NCBI RefSeq assembly: GCF_019219065.1
Contig: NZ_JAHUWK010000010.1
Span: 172,248 to 236,247, forward strand
DNA length: 64,000 nt
Direction: 5' to 3'
Source: Duganella sp. sic0402
Lineage (GTDB): Bacteria; Pseudomonadota; Gammaproteobacteria; Burkholderiales; Burkholderiaceae_D
The position numbers were made by a program, and so were the translations under genes. Below the pieces are notes generated by a model that saw only the letters and a list, made by a program, of their open reading frames with translations, had not been told where the DNA came from and searched no databases. Shown piece by piece: positions 57,601 through 64,000 of this stretch (the stretch's first letter is position 1; the number at the start of each line of letters is the position of its first letter).

Positions 57601-58669
57601 CCAGTGGCGTATCGTGGATCTTCGACAGATTGTGATCGAGGCGCGTGACTTCCAGCCAGTCGCCCTGTGGATCGACCATGCGCCACGAGGCCAGGTTATC
57701 CAGTGCCGTGCCCCACAGCACGGCCTTCTTGCCGCCCGCGTTCATGGCGATATTACCGCCGATGCAGGAGGCGTGGGCCGAGGTCGGATCGACCGCGAAA
57801 ACGAAGCCGGCTTTTTCAGCCGCCTCGGACACCTTGTTGGTGATGACGCCGGCGCCGGTGTAGATGGTGGCGTATTCCTTGTCCAGGCCAGGCAGCACCT
57901 TCATCTCGACCGCGCCCATATTCAGCAGCTTTTCGGTGTTGATGACGGCCGACATCGGTGTCAGCGGAATCGCACCGCCGGTATAGCCAGTGCCGCCGCC
58001 GCGCGGGATGATGGTCAGGCCGAGTTCGATACAGCCTTTGACCAGGCCGGCCATTTCCTCTTCGCTGTCCGGCGTCAGCACCACGAACGGATACTCGACC
58101 CGCCAGTCGGTGGCGTCGGTCACGTGGCTGATGCGCTTCATGCCGTCGAAGCAGATATTGTGCTTGTCGGTGTAGCGGCCCAGCACCTTGTAGGTGCGCT
58201 TGCGCAGATCGTAGACCTGCTTGAATTCTTCGCCGAAGTCCGCCACCGCCTTGCCGGCTGCGCGCAGCAGCTTGACCACATTGGCGCTGCGCGTGCGCGA
58301 GGCCTCGTCCTGCTCCGCCTCGTCCACGCTGAGGCGGCGCTTGTCCACTTCCGCCAGGCGGTGATGCAGCGCGTCGATCAGTTCCTGGCGGCGCTTCGGA
58401 TTATCCAGCAAGTCATCCTGCAGATAGGGATTGCGGCGCACCGCCCAGATATCGCCAAGCACCTCGTACAGCATGCGCGCCGAACGGCCGGTCTGGCGCG
58501 CGCCGCGCAGCGCATCCAGCAGCGACCACGATTCCTCACCCAGCAGACGAATCACGATCTCGCGATCGGAAAACGATGTGTAGTTGTAAGGAATTTCCCG
58601 CAGGCGCGTGGCCTCCGGACCGTGGGGCGTTTCCGCCAGCAGAGCTTGAATTTGTGCAGGGGCGTTCAT
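54659..58669 (-). CDS. DUF3683 FAD-linked oxidase/Fe-S oxidoreductase fusion
   Basis: A 1336-residue fusion. An N-terminal DUF3683 region (about 1-150) leads to a vanillyl-alcohol-oxidase-type FAD domain (about 195-420; PRGGGTGYTGGAIPLTP and VDPTSAHASCIGGNIAMNA). The FAD-oxidase C-terminal domain (about 560-850) has MHAGDGNVHTNLPVN and SGEHGIGITKLEF. Two 4Fe-4S motifs follow (CLRCGKCKPVC and CTVCHKCVTPCPVNIDFGD), then two CCG domains (LCCGYPQRGSG, YHEPCHTPMK, RCCGDSG) that resemble GlpC/LldE. It probably oxidises a 2-hydroxy acid (D-lactate/glycolate type) and passes electrons to quinone. ATG 58669 starts the conserved MNAPAQIQALLAE. Confidence 0.92.
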   Translation of the reverse strand: MNAPAQIQALLAETPHGPEATRLREIPYNYTSFSDREIVIRLLGEESWSLLDALRGARQTGRSARMLYEVLGDIWAVRRNPYLQDDLLDNPKRRQELIDALHHRLAEVDKRRLSVDEAEQDEASRTRSANVVKLLRAAGKAVADFGEEFKQVYDLRKRTYKVLGRYTDKHNICFDGMKRISHVTDATDWRVEYPFVVLTPDSEEEMAGLVKGCIELGLTIIPRGGGTGYTGGAIPLTPMSAVINTEKLLNMGAVEMKVLPGLDKEYATIYTGAGVITNKVSEAAEKAGFVFAVDPTSAHASCIGGNIAMNAGGKKAVLWGTALDNLASWRMVDPQGDWLEVTRLDHNLSKIHDTPLARFKLEWTHPTAKGEAKGAPFKTEILEIAGRVFRKEGLGKDVTDKFLAGLPGIQKEGTDGLITSSRWILHKMPKFARTVCLEFFGQARDAIPSIVEIKDYLDGLPAKGEEFSTLRLAGLEHLDERYLRAVGYATKSKRGVLPKMALFGDIVGDDENAVALAASEVVRLANTRVGEGFVAVSPESRKKFWLDRARTAAIAKHTNAFKINEDVVIPLNRMGEYTDGIERINVELSIKNKLQLVEALQDFFSAGNLPIGKSDDADDSVGDAEMLGDRQQQAEALLTQVHARWTYLLAELDKPLASITGELAALGLDRLLPVFEERLKTQPNATLFDVVQDRTIRVTWKQEIRAQLRQIFNGAAYKLILDEATAIHKRVLRGRVFVALHMHAGDGNVHTNLPVNSDHYEMLQLAHQAVARIMTLARSLNGVISGEHGIGITKLEFLQEDEIGPFREYKLRVDPEGRFNKGKLLNLEGMEADLSNAYTPSFGLMGHESLIMQQSDIGAIANSVKDCLRCGKCKPVCSTHVPRANLLYSPRDKILATSSLIEAFLYEEQTRRGISIKHWEEFEDVADHCTVCHKCVTPCPVNIDFGDVSMNMRNLLRKMDKKSFNPGKAASMFFLNATDPATINATRAAMIGLGYKAQRLGNDLLKKFAKKQTKAPPPTVGKPPVREQVIHFINKKMPGNLPKKTARALLDIEDDKVIPIIRNPKSTNADTEAVFYFPGCGSERLFSQVGLATQAMLWEVGVQTVLPPGYLCCGYPQRGSGQYDKADKMMTDNRVLFHRMANTLNYLDIKTVLVSCGTCYDQLATYEFDKIFPGCRIMDIHEYLLEKGVRLEGVTGTRYMYHEPCHTPMKLQEATKTVNGLIATHDNVKIEKNDRCCGDSGTLMVARPDISTQVRFRKEEEVIKGADKLRADGFDGEVKILTSCPACLGGVSRYSEDAGTTADYIVVEIAKHLLGDNWMPDYVKRANDGGIERVLV

Positions 58670-58851
58670 TATGCAGAGACTATAGACAGACACCGGGAGG
58701 GTCATTCTAGCCTATTGCGGCGCACCACGCGGGAACAGCCTTAGGCTGCCAAGGGGCTATACAAGCGAGCAAAACCCGCCAATTATTCGAAAATTACCAC
58801 ACCTGGCAGCAATAAACTGCTCAACAACACACTTAAACTGAATGAAATTTA

Positions 58852-58867
58852 CGCATAAGCTTATGCG
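58852..58867. repeat. 16-bp perfect palindrome
   Basis: CGCATAAG followed by CTTATGCG, in the 221-bp spacer between yqaA and the DUF3683 gene, both read on the minus strand. It may be an operator for the oxidoreductase or a transcript-end hairpin for yqaA. There is no T tract. Confidence 0.4.
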
Positions 58868-58890
58868 GCAATAGGATAACTTGCACCAAA

Positions 58891-59382
58891 TTAGCCCAGC
58901 ATTTGCCCCATCCGGTGCCACACTCCGTCCGGCACGTACAACAGCAAGGTGGTCATGGTGAGGTAGCGCAGGAATTTTCCGACCGCCATATAGGCAACGC
59001 TGGGCCAGAACGGCAGCTTCAGCCAGCCGCCCAGCGTGCACAGCGGATCGCCGATGCCGGGCAGCCAGGCCAGCAGCATGGTCTTGGCGCCATAGCGCTC
59101 CAGCCAGTGAAACCAGCGGCTCTTGCGCTCCTTGGCGAAGCTCTGCTTGGCCTGCCAGCCGATGTAGTAATCGATGGCCCCGCCAATGGTGTTGCCGACG
59201 GTGGCCACAAAAATGGCGCTCCAGAACAGTTGCGGATTGGCCTTGATGACCGCAAACACCGCCGGCTCAGACCCTAGCGGCACCAGCGTGGCCGACACCA
59301 GGCTGATGATGAACACCGATGTCAGCCCTACCTCGGGTGCGGCGATCAGGTGCAGCAGCCAGGTAATCGCGGATTCGATCAT
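58891..59382 (-). CDS. YqaA-family inner-membrane protein (DedA-related)
   Basis: A 163-residue membrane protein with about four helices. The VTT/SNARE-associated wording is SVFIISLVSATLVPLGSEPA, GNTIGGAIDYYIGW, LLAWLPGIGDPLCTLGGWLK and YMAVGKFLRYL. It belongs to the DedA superfamily of small membrane proteins, which may flip lipids or support proton homeostasis; the exact role is unknown. It is divergent from ilvA. Confidence 0.9.
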   Translation of the reverse strand: MIESAITWLLHLIAAPEVGLTSVFIISLVSATLVPLGSEPAVFAVIKANPQLFWSAIFVATVGNTIGGAIDYYIGWQAKQSFAKERKSRWFHWLERYGAKTMLLAWLPGIGDPLCTLGGWLKLPFWPSVAYMAVGKFLRYLTMTTLLLYVPDGVWHRMGQMLG

Positions 59383-59545
59383 GGTTTATTGGGTGTATGG
59401 GAAAGCTGCCATTATAATGAGTCCACATCGCACGATTGAACAGTCCGGTCCGCGCCCACCCCGCCAGGACCAGCGCCCTGCTCCACCCGGTCACCCGCCG
59501 GATAGTTAGCATCGTTACTTGCCCGATTCACTTTGTTTGCAGACT

Positions 59546-61081
59546 ATGACTACCGACTATCTGAAGAAAGTACTGACCGCCCGCGTTTATGACGTGGCTG
59601 ATGAAACCCCGCTGGAGCTCGCGTCGACGCTGTCGCAACGCTTTGAGAACCGGATTTATTTCAAGCGCGAGGACATGCAGAGCGTGTTCAGCTTCAAGAT
59701 TCGCGGCGCCTATAACAAGATGGCCCACTTGAGCGATGCGCAACGCAAGCGCGGCGTGATTTGCGCATCGGCCGGCAATCACGCGCAAGGCGTGGCGCTG
59801 TCCGCCGCCCGCATGGGCTGCCGCGCTGTTATTGTGATGCCGACCACGACGCCGCAGGTGAAGGTCGACGCGGTCAAGGCGCGCGGCGGCGCCGACGTGG
59901 AAGTGGTGCTGCACGGCGAGTCGTATACCGACGCCTACAACCACGCGCTGACGCTGGAGAGCGAGCAGAAACTGACTTTCGTGCATCCGTTCGATGATCC
60001 TGATGTGATCGCCGGCCAGGGCACCATCGGCATGGAAATTCTGCGCCAGCATTCCGGCCCTATCCATGCGATCTTCGTGCCGATCGGCGGCGGCGGTTTG
60101 ATCGCCGGCATCGCCGCTTACGTCAAACAGATCCGCCCGGACATCAAGATCATCGGCGTGCAGTCGCTCGATTCCGACGCCATGGCGCGCAGCCTGAAAG
60201 CGGGCGAGCGCGTGACGCTGTCCGATGTCGGCCTGTTCGCAGACGGCACCGCAGTGCGCCTGGCCGGCGAGGAGACTTTCCGCCTGGCGCAGCTGTATGT
60301 GGATGATGTGATCCTGGTCGATACCGACGCGATCAGCGCCGCCATCAAGGATGTGTTCACCGATACGCGCTCGATTCTGGAGCCTTCCGGTGCACTCTCC
60401 ATCGCCGGCGCCAAGGCCTATATCGAACGCGCCGCGCTGACCCGCGAGCCGATCAAGAACGAAACACTGATCACCATCGCCAGCGGCGCGAATATGAATT
60501 TCGACCGGCTGCGCTTTGTGGCTGAACGCGCCGAGCTGGGCGAGGCGCGCGAGGCGCTGTTTGCGGTCACCCTGCCGGAGCAGCGCGGCAGCTTCAAGCG
60601 CCTGTGCCAGCTGGTCGGCGCACGCAACGTGACCGAGTTCACCTACCGTATCTCCGACAAGGATGACGCGCACGTTTTCTGCGGCGTGCAGATCGCCGAT
60701 CGCAACGAGTCGGGCGCGCTGGCGCGCCGGTTTGAGGAGCATGGTTTCAAGGCGCTGGATTTGACCCATGACGAGCTTGCCAAGACGCACTTGCGCCACT
60801 TGGTCGGCGGCAAGAGTGCGCTGGCCAACAACGAGCTGCTGTACCGCTTCGAGTTCCCCGAGCGTCCGGGCGCGCTGATGCGCTTCCTGGATTCGATGGC
60901 GCCGAACTGGAATATCTCGCTGTGCCACTACCGTAGCCAAGGCGGCGACGTCGGCCGCATCGTCATCGGCTTGCAAGTACCGCCGGAGGAAATGAGCGAC
61001 TTCGCGCAATTCCTGGCGACGCTGGGCTATCGTTATTGGGATGAGAGCGCGAATCCAGTCTACAAGCTGTTCCTGGGATAA
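59546..61081 (+). CDS. ilvA: Threonine ammonia-lyase, biosynthetic
   Basis: A 511-residue PLP enzyme of the long biosynthetic type. The PLP Lys51 lies in FSFKIRGAYNKM, the Gly loop in GGGGLIAGIAAYVK. Two C-terminal ACT-like regulatory domains (about 340-505) carry GARNVTEFTYRISDK and LVGGKSALANNELLYRFEFP. It deaminates threonine to 2-oxobutanoate for isoleucine synthesis and should be feedback-inhibited by isoleucine through the ACT domains. ATG 59546 is used; the upstream TTG is not needed. Confidence 0.96.
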   Translation: MTTDYLKKVLTARVYDVADETPLELASTLSQRFENRIYFKREDMQSVFSFKIRGAYNKMAHLSDAQRKRGVICASAGNHAQGVALSAARMGCRAVIVMPTTTPQVKVDAVKARGGADVEVVLHGESYTDAYNHALTLESEQKLTFVHPFDDPDVIAGQGTIGMEILRQHSGPIHAIFVPIGGGGLIAGIAAYVKQIRPDIKIIGVQSLDSDAMARSLKAGERVTLSDVGLFADGTAVRLAGEETFRLAQLYVDDVILVDTDAISAAIKDVFTDTRSILEPSGALSIAGAKAYIERAALTREPIKNETLITIASGANMNFDRLRFVAERAELGEAREALFAVTLPEQRGSFKRLCQLVGARNVTEFTYRISDKDDAHVFCGVQIADRNESGALARRFEEHGFKALDLTHDELAKTHLRHLVGGKSALANNELLYRFEFPERPGALMRFLDSMAPNWNISLCHYRSQGGDVGRIVIGLQVPPEEMSDFAQFLATLGYRYWDESANPVYKLFLG

Positions 61082-61094
61082 ACCCGCAGCCCTA

Positions 61095-61116
61095 GTGGCG
61101 GAGCATGCTCCGCCAC
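61095..61116. repeat. 22-bp perfect palindrome after ilvA
   Basis: Two 11-bp arms (GTGGCGGAGCA and TGCTCCGCCAC) join without a spacer, 14 bp past the ilvA stop codon. There is no T tract. It resembles REP-like intergenic elements and shares the GGAGC/GCTCC core with the repeat at the right end of the window. Confidence 0.55.
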
Positions 61117-61181
61117 ATAGCGGTCTGCCCCCACCATGCTTTGCGGGGTAAAATCCCTTTTTGCCACAAAAAAGTATCGCC

Positions 61182-62015
61182 ATGACCAATACCGCCGACC
61201 AGTCCCCGCTGGGGAAAACCTCCGCCTACCGCACCGATTACGCGCCGGAACTGCTGTTCCCGATTCCGCGCCAGGGCAAGCGCGACGAGCTGGGCTTGTC
61301 GGGCACGATGCCCTTCTTCGGCGTGGATATCTGGAACGCCTACGAAATCTCCTGGCTGAACCAGCGCGGCAAACCGCAGGTGGCGATCGCCCGCGTCACC
61401 TTCCCTTCCGATTCGCCCAATATCATCGAGTCGAAGTCCTTCAAGCTGTACCTGAACTCGTTCAACCAGACCAAGCTGGACAGCGTGGTTGCGCTGAAAA
61501 CGCTGCTGCAGCAGGACTTGTCGGAAGCGGCCGGCGCCAATGTGCACGTCATCGTCACCCAGCCGGAAGAATTCGGCATGGTCGAGATGGGCGAGCTGGA
61601 CGGCCTGCTGCTGGACCGCCTCGACATCGAGGTCGACAACTACAGCCCATCGCCGGACATCCTCAAGGCCGCGCACGATGAGGAGCCGGTCGAGGAAAAG
61701 CTGGTCTCGCACCTGCTGAAGTCCAACTGCCTGGTCACTGGCCAGCCGGACTGGGCCAGCGTGCAAATCCATTACAGCGGCCCGCAGATCGACCAGGAAA
61801 GCCTGCTCAAGTACCTGATCGGCTTCCGCGAACACAATGAATTCCACGAGCAATGCGTGGAGCGCATCTTTGTCGACATTCTGCGCGAGTGCCAGCCGGC
61901 CCAGCTGGCCGTGTATGCGCGCTATACCCGCCGTGGCGGGCTGGACATCAATCCATGGCGCAGCAACTTCAGCACGGCGCAAAAACCGCCTAACCTGCGT
62001 GGCGCACGTCAATAA
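61182..62015 (+). CDS. queF: 7-cyano-7-deazaguanine reductase (long QueF type)
   Basis: A 277-residue enzyme of the two-domain (E. coli-like) QueF type with tandem T-fold domains. The QueF motif is ESKSFKLYLNSFN, and the catalytic Cys is in LLKSNCLVTGQPDWASV, followed by the GFREHNEFHEQCVE substrate Glu/His segment. It reduces preQ0 to preQ1 with NADPH in queuosine synthesis. ATG 61182 begins the usual N-terminus. A preQ1 riboswitch is not evident in the short leader. Confidence 0.94.
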   Translation: MTNTADQSPLGKTSAYRTDYAPELLFPIPRQGKRDELGLSGTMPFFGVDIWNAYEISWLNQRGKPQVAIARVTFPSDSPNIIESKSFKLYLNSFNQTKLDSVVALKTLLQQDLSEAAGANVHVIVTQPEEFGMVEMGELDGLLLDRLDIEVDNYSPSPDILKAAHDEEPVEEKLVSHLLKSNCLVTGQPDWASVQIHYSGPQIDQESLLKYLIGFREHNEFHEQCVERIFVDILRECQPAQLAVYARYTRRGGLDINPWRSNFSTAQKPPNLRGARQ

Positions 62016-62320
62016 CTGTAATTATTTTTTCAATCAAGGATCAAAAAAACGGCGTATGATGGCTTGAACGTGGCGAACACGCCATACGGCCGCTACGGTT
62101 GCAAAACGCGTAAAAAAACGGAAAAACCGCTGCCCTTCCAAGCAAACGTCGGGTGTTTTCGGTCTTTCCTGTCCAGAAATAGCGATTCTTTCTGGAATGC
62201 ATTTTTACTATCGTGCCTGGCCATCGCAGCACGAACGATTTCATGTTACACGGCGCAGAAACAAGCCTATAATTCTGCTCGCATGCCAACCTTGTGCGTT
62301 GCAACATTTGACGTCGTACT
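62016..62320. other. Spacer between queF and ptsN
   Basis: A 305-bp AT-richer gap without a gene that I can support. It holds an imperfect inverted repeat (CGTATG at 62053 and CATACG at 62083) just after queF, and the ptsN promoter at its right end. Confidence 0.5.
62246..62273 (+). promoter_or_regulatory. Sigma-70-type promoter of ptsN-hprK
   Basis: TTACAC (62246-62251) and a consensus TATAAT (62268-62273) are spaced 16 bp apart and lie 47 bp before the ptsN start codon. Confidence 0.7.
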
Positions 62321-62803
62321 ATGAACAACCTGAGCAAAATACTTTCACTCGAAAATGTGCTGTTGGATCTGGAAGTCTCCAGTAAGAAACGCGCGTTCGA
62401 GCAAGCTGGCCTGATCTTCGAAAACAACTGCGGCATCGCCCGCTCCACCGTGTCGGACAATCTGTTCGCGCGCGAGCGCCTGGGTTCGACCGGCCTGGGT
62501 CATGGCGTCGCCGTGCCGCACGGCCGTATCAAGGGTATGAAGACCTTGAAGACGCCGCTGGCGGCGTTTGTGCGCCTGGCCGAGCCGATTCCATTCGAAT
62601 CGCCGGACGGCAAGCCGGTCAACCTGCTGTTCTTCCTGCTGATACCGGATCACGTGACCCAGCAGCATCTGGAAATCCTGTCCGAAATCGCCGAGATGTT
62701 CTCCGACGACGCCTTCCGCACCGCGCTGAGCACCGACACCGATCCGAAATCGGTCCATTCGCGCATCATCAACTGGCTGCCGAGCCTGCAAGCTGCCGGC
62801 TGA
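62321..62803 (+). CDS. ptsN: Nitrogen-PTS enzyme IIA (EIIA-Ntr)
   Basis: A 160-residue EIIA-Ntr protein. The phosphorylated His67 lies in GLGHGVAVPHGRI. The N-terminal helix and the segment PVNLLFFLLIPDHVTQQHLE match the PTS_EIIA_2 domain. In the regulatory PTS it adjusts potassium transport, nitrogen and carbon metabolism and stress responses by protein interaction. It is followed 22 nt later by hprK, as in other betaproteobacteria; rpoN is not in the window. Confidence 0.95.
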   Translation: MNNLSKILSLENVLLDLEVSSKKRAFEQAGLIFENNCGIARSTVSDNLFARERLGSTGLGHGVAVPHGRIKGMKTLKTPLAAFVRLAEPIPFESPDGKPVNLLFFLLIPDHVTQQHLEILSEIAEMFSDDAFRTALSTDTDPKSVHSRIINWLPSLQAAG

Positions 62804-62825
62804 GCAACAACGATAAAGACACCAC

Positions 62826-63761
62826 ATGCTGCAAACCCCGCTGACGATACAACGGCTCTACGACGATAATCGCGAAAGTTTGCAGCTCGGCTGGTTCGCC
62901 GGCTTCCCCGGCGGGGAGCGCCTGATCTCCGGCGACGTGGCCTCGGCCGCCGACCAGGTCGGCCATCTGAACACCATTCACCCCGGCCGTATCCAGGTGT
63001 TCGGCCATCAGGAAATCAATTACTACCAGCGCCTGAAGTCGCTGACGCGCGCCCACGTCATCGGCGAGCTGATCGCCGGCAGCCCGCCGGCGCTGATCGT
63101 CGCGCAGGGCCTGGAAACGCCGCCGGACATTCTGGCGATCTGCGACGAAAAGAATATCCCGCTGTTCTCGACCCCGCTGCCAGCGGCGCAGGTGATCGAC
63201 TTCCTGCGCGTCTACCTGTCGAAGAAGCTGGCGCAGCGCATCATCATGCACGGCGTGTTTATGGATGTGCTGGGCGTTGGCGTGCTGATTACCGGCGACT
63301 CCGGCCTTGGCAAGAGCGAGCTGGGCCTGGAGCTGATTTCGCGTTCGCACGGCCTGGTGGCGGACGATGCGGTGGAATTCTCGCGCATTGCGCCGAATAT
63401 GATTGAAGGCCGCTGCCCGGCGCTGCTGCAAAACCTGCTGGAAGTGCGCGGCCTGGGCCTGCTGGACATCAAGGCCATCTTTGGCGAGACGGCGGTACGC
63501 CGCAAGATGCGCTTGAAGCTGATCGTGCACCTGGTGCGGCGTGGCGCGGCCGATGAGGAAGTGGAGCGACTGCCGTTCCAGTTCCCGACCGAAGACGTGC
63601 TGGGCCTGCCGATCCGCAAAGTGGTGATCCCGGTGGCGGCGGGCCGCAACATCGCGGTGCTGCTGGAAGCCGCCGTACGCAACACCATCCTGCAACTGCG
63701 CGGCATTGACACCCTGCAAGAATTCATGGAACGGCAACGACAGGCGATGAGCGGGGACTAG
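62826..63761 (+). CDS. hprK: HPr kinase/phosphorylase
   Basis: A 311-residue bifunctional enzyme. The P-loop GDSGLGKS is at 157-164, the His of the N-terminal half of the active site lies in IMHGVFMDV, and the HprK signature LEVRGLGLLDIKAIFGETAV follows. It phosphorylates and dephosphorylates HPr at its regulatory Ser. It follows ptsN in an operon. The last nine codons including the stop (from about 63735) are also the first part of a 123-bp tandem repeat. Confidence 0.95.
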   Translation: MLQTPLTIQRLYDDNRESLQLGWFAGFPGGERLISGDVASAADQVGHLNTIHPGRIQVFGHQEINYYQRLKSLTRAHVIGELIAGSPPALIVAQGLETPPDILAICDEKNIPLFSTPLPAAQVIDFLRVYLSKKLAQRIIMHGVFMDVLGVGVLITGDSGLGKSELGLELISRSHGLVADDAVEFSRIAPNMIEGRCPALLQNLLEVRGLGLLDIKAIFGETAVRRKMRLKLIVHLVRRGAADEEVERLPFQFPTEDVLGLPIRKVVIPVAAGRNIAVLLEAAVRNTILQLRGIDTLQEFMERQRQAMSGD

Positions 63762-64000
63762 CCCCGCCCACGCCTTCATGTTGCCAAGGAGTCGTGCCTT
63801 GCAGGGCACGACCGTTACGCTGGCGCGGAGCTGCGCTCCACGAATTCCCCGCTCCACCAACGACAGGCGATGAGCGGGGACTAGCCCCGCCCACGCCTTC
63901 ATGTTGCCAAGGAGTCGTGCCTTGCAGGGCACGACCGTTACGCTGGCGCGGAGCTGCGCTCCACGAATTCCCCGCTCCACCAACGACAGGCGATGAGCGG
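63735..64000. repeat. 123-bp tandem direct repeat starting inside hprK
   Basis: The 123-bp unit starting CAACGACAGGCGATGAGCGG occurs at 63735-63857 and 63858-63980, and a third copy begins at 63981 and runs off the window. I see no difference between copies except at the very start, which lies in hprK. Each unit holds inverted repeats: GCGGGG/CCCCGC around the hprK stop, GTCGTGCC/GGCACGAC, and GGAGC/GCTCC. The minus strand is open through the repeat in a 41-codon frame, but no gene is likely there. Confidence 0.9.

Noticed and set aside
54734..58744. A 1336-codon plus-strand frame opposite the DUF3683 oxidoreductase
   Set aside because: It is antisense to a well-supported fusion enzyme, with Arg/His/Gln-rich composition and no motifs.
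61117..61181. preQ1 riboswitch before queF
   Set aside because: The leader lacks the C-rich loop and the A-rich tail pairing of known preQ1 classes. A short GGGG/TCCC hairpin with a T run there could be a weak ilvA terminator, but the stem is too short to list.
62064..62324. An 86-codon plus-strand frame between queF and ptsN
   Set aside because: It crosses the ptsN promoter, has poor codon use for this genome and no family resemblance.
63762..63983. Minus-strand coding frame through the tandem repeat
   Set aside because: The frame stays open only because the 123-bp unit is a multiple of three; the peptide is just the repeat read twice.

Overview
The window looks like a chromosomal segment of a GC-rich betaproteobacterium of the family Oxalobacteraceae (Massilia/Duganella/Rugamonas type). 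This is inferred from protein resemblance, the GC-rich codon use that produces very long antisense open frames, and housekeeping gene orders typical of Burkholderiales (fmdB-DUF502-aspS-nudB, ubiE-Tim44-ubiJ-ubiB, ptsN-hprK). I see no rRNA, tRNA, CRISPR array, prophage or insertion sequence.

Layout. 1-2051: the N-terminal part of a TPR protein cut by the window edge, a probable DUF4142 remnant and an HxlR regulator. 2479-6908: a compact chaperone-usher (Csu/spore-coat-U type) pilus locus with a small convergent SCPU-like secreted protein. 7091-12339: a REC-AraC response regulator, an M48 protease fused to a pilin-like domain, a hybrid histidine kinase and a catalase-like protein. 12422-20544: an iron-uptake and surface-signalling island, with a promoter and Fur box, ECF sigma factor, FecR, a transducer TonB receptor, a PepSY protein, DUF3649 and a second TonB receptor. 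20546-27779: an XRE-cupin regulator divergent from an EamA exporter with a clear shared operator, then a hypothetical protein, an MFS exporter, an M13 peptidase, and a DHDPS-like lyase with its GntR regulator.

27829-34717 is a beta-oxidation operon: TetR, acyl-CoA dehydrogenase, FadB-like, thiolase, enoyl-CoA hydratase. 34922-40632 holds the block fmdB, DUF502, aspS, nudB, an exonuclease/phosphatase, clsB and hsp15. 40875-41488 holds a pair of small exported proteins, one with a PEP-CTERM signal. 41483-46000 holds ubiquinone genes (ubiE, ubiJ, ubiB) with a Tim44-like protein and a TPMT-type methyltransferase.

46064-53000 is an accessory nutrient-scavenging island: hydrolase, LLM flavin monooxygenase and TonB receptor on one strand, and a LacI regulator plus an orphan SsuA/TauA-like binding protein on the other, around a GGTACCGGTACC palindrome. 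53068-53779 is a PIN-domain protein with a small partner. 53776-59382 holds DUF971, HIT, a large DUF3683 FAD/Fe-S oxidoreductase and YqaA. 59546-63761 holds ilvA, queF, ptsN and hprK. The window ends in a 123-bp tandem repeat that begins inside the 3' end of hprK.

Main points of interest are the pilus locus without a dedicated major-pilin gene, the M48-pilin fusion, the LacI/TonB/LLM scavenging island, the PIN protein lacking a conserved Asp, and the hprK-derived tandem repeat. No wholly new system could be established from sequence alone.
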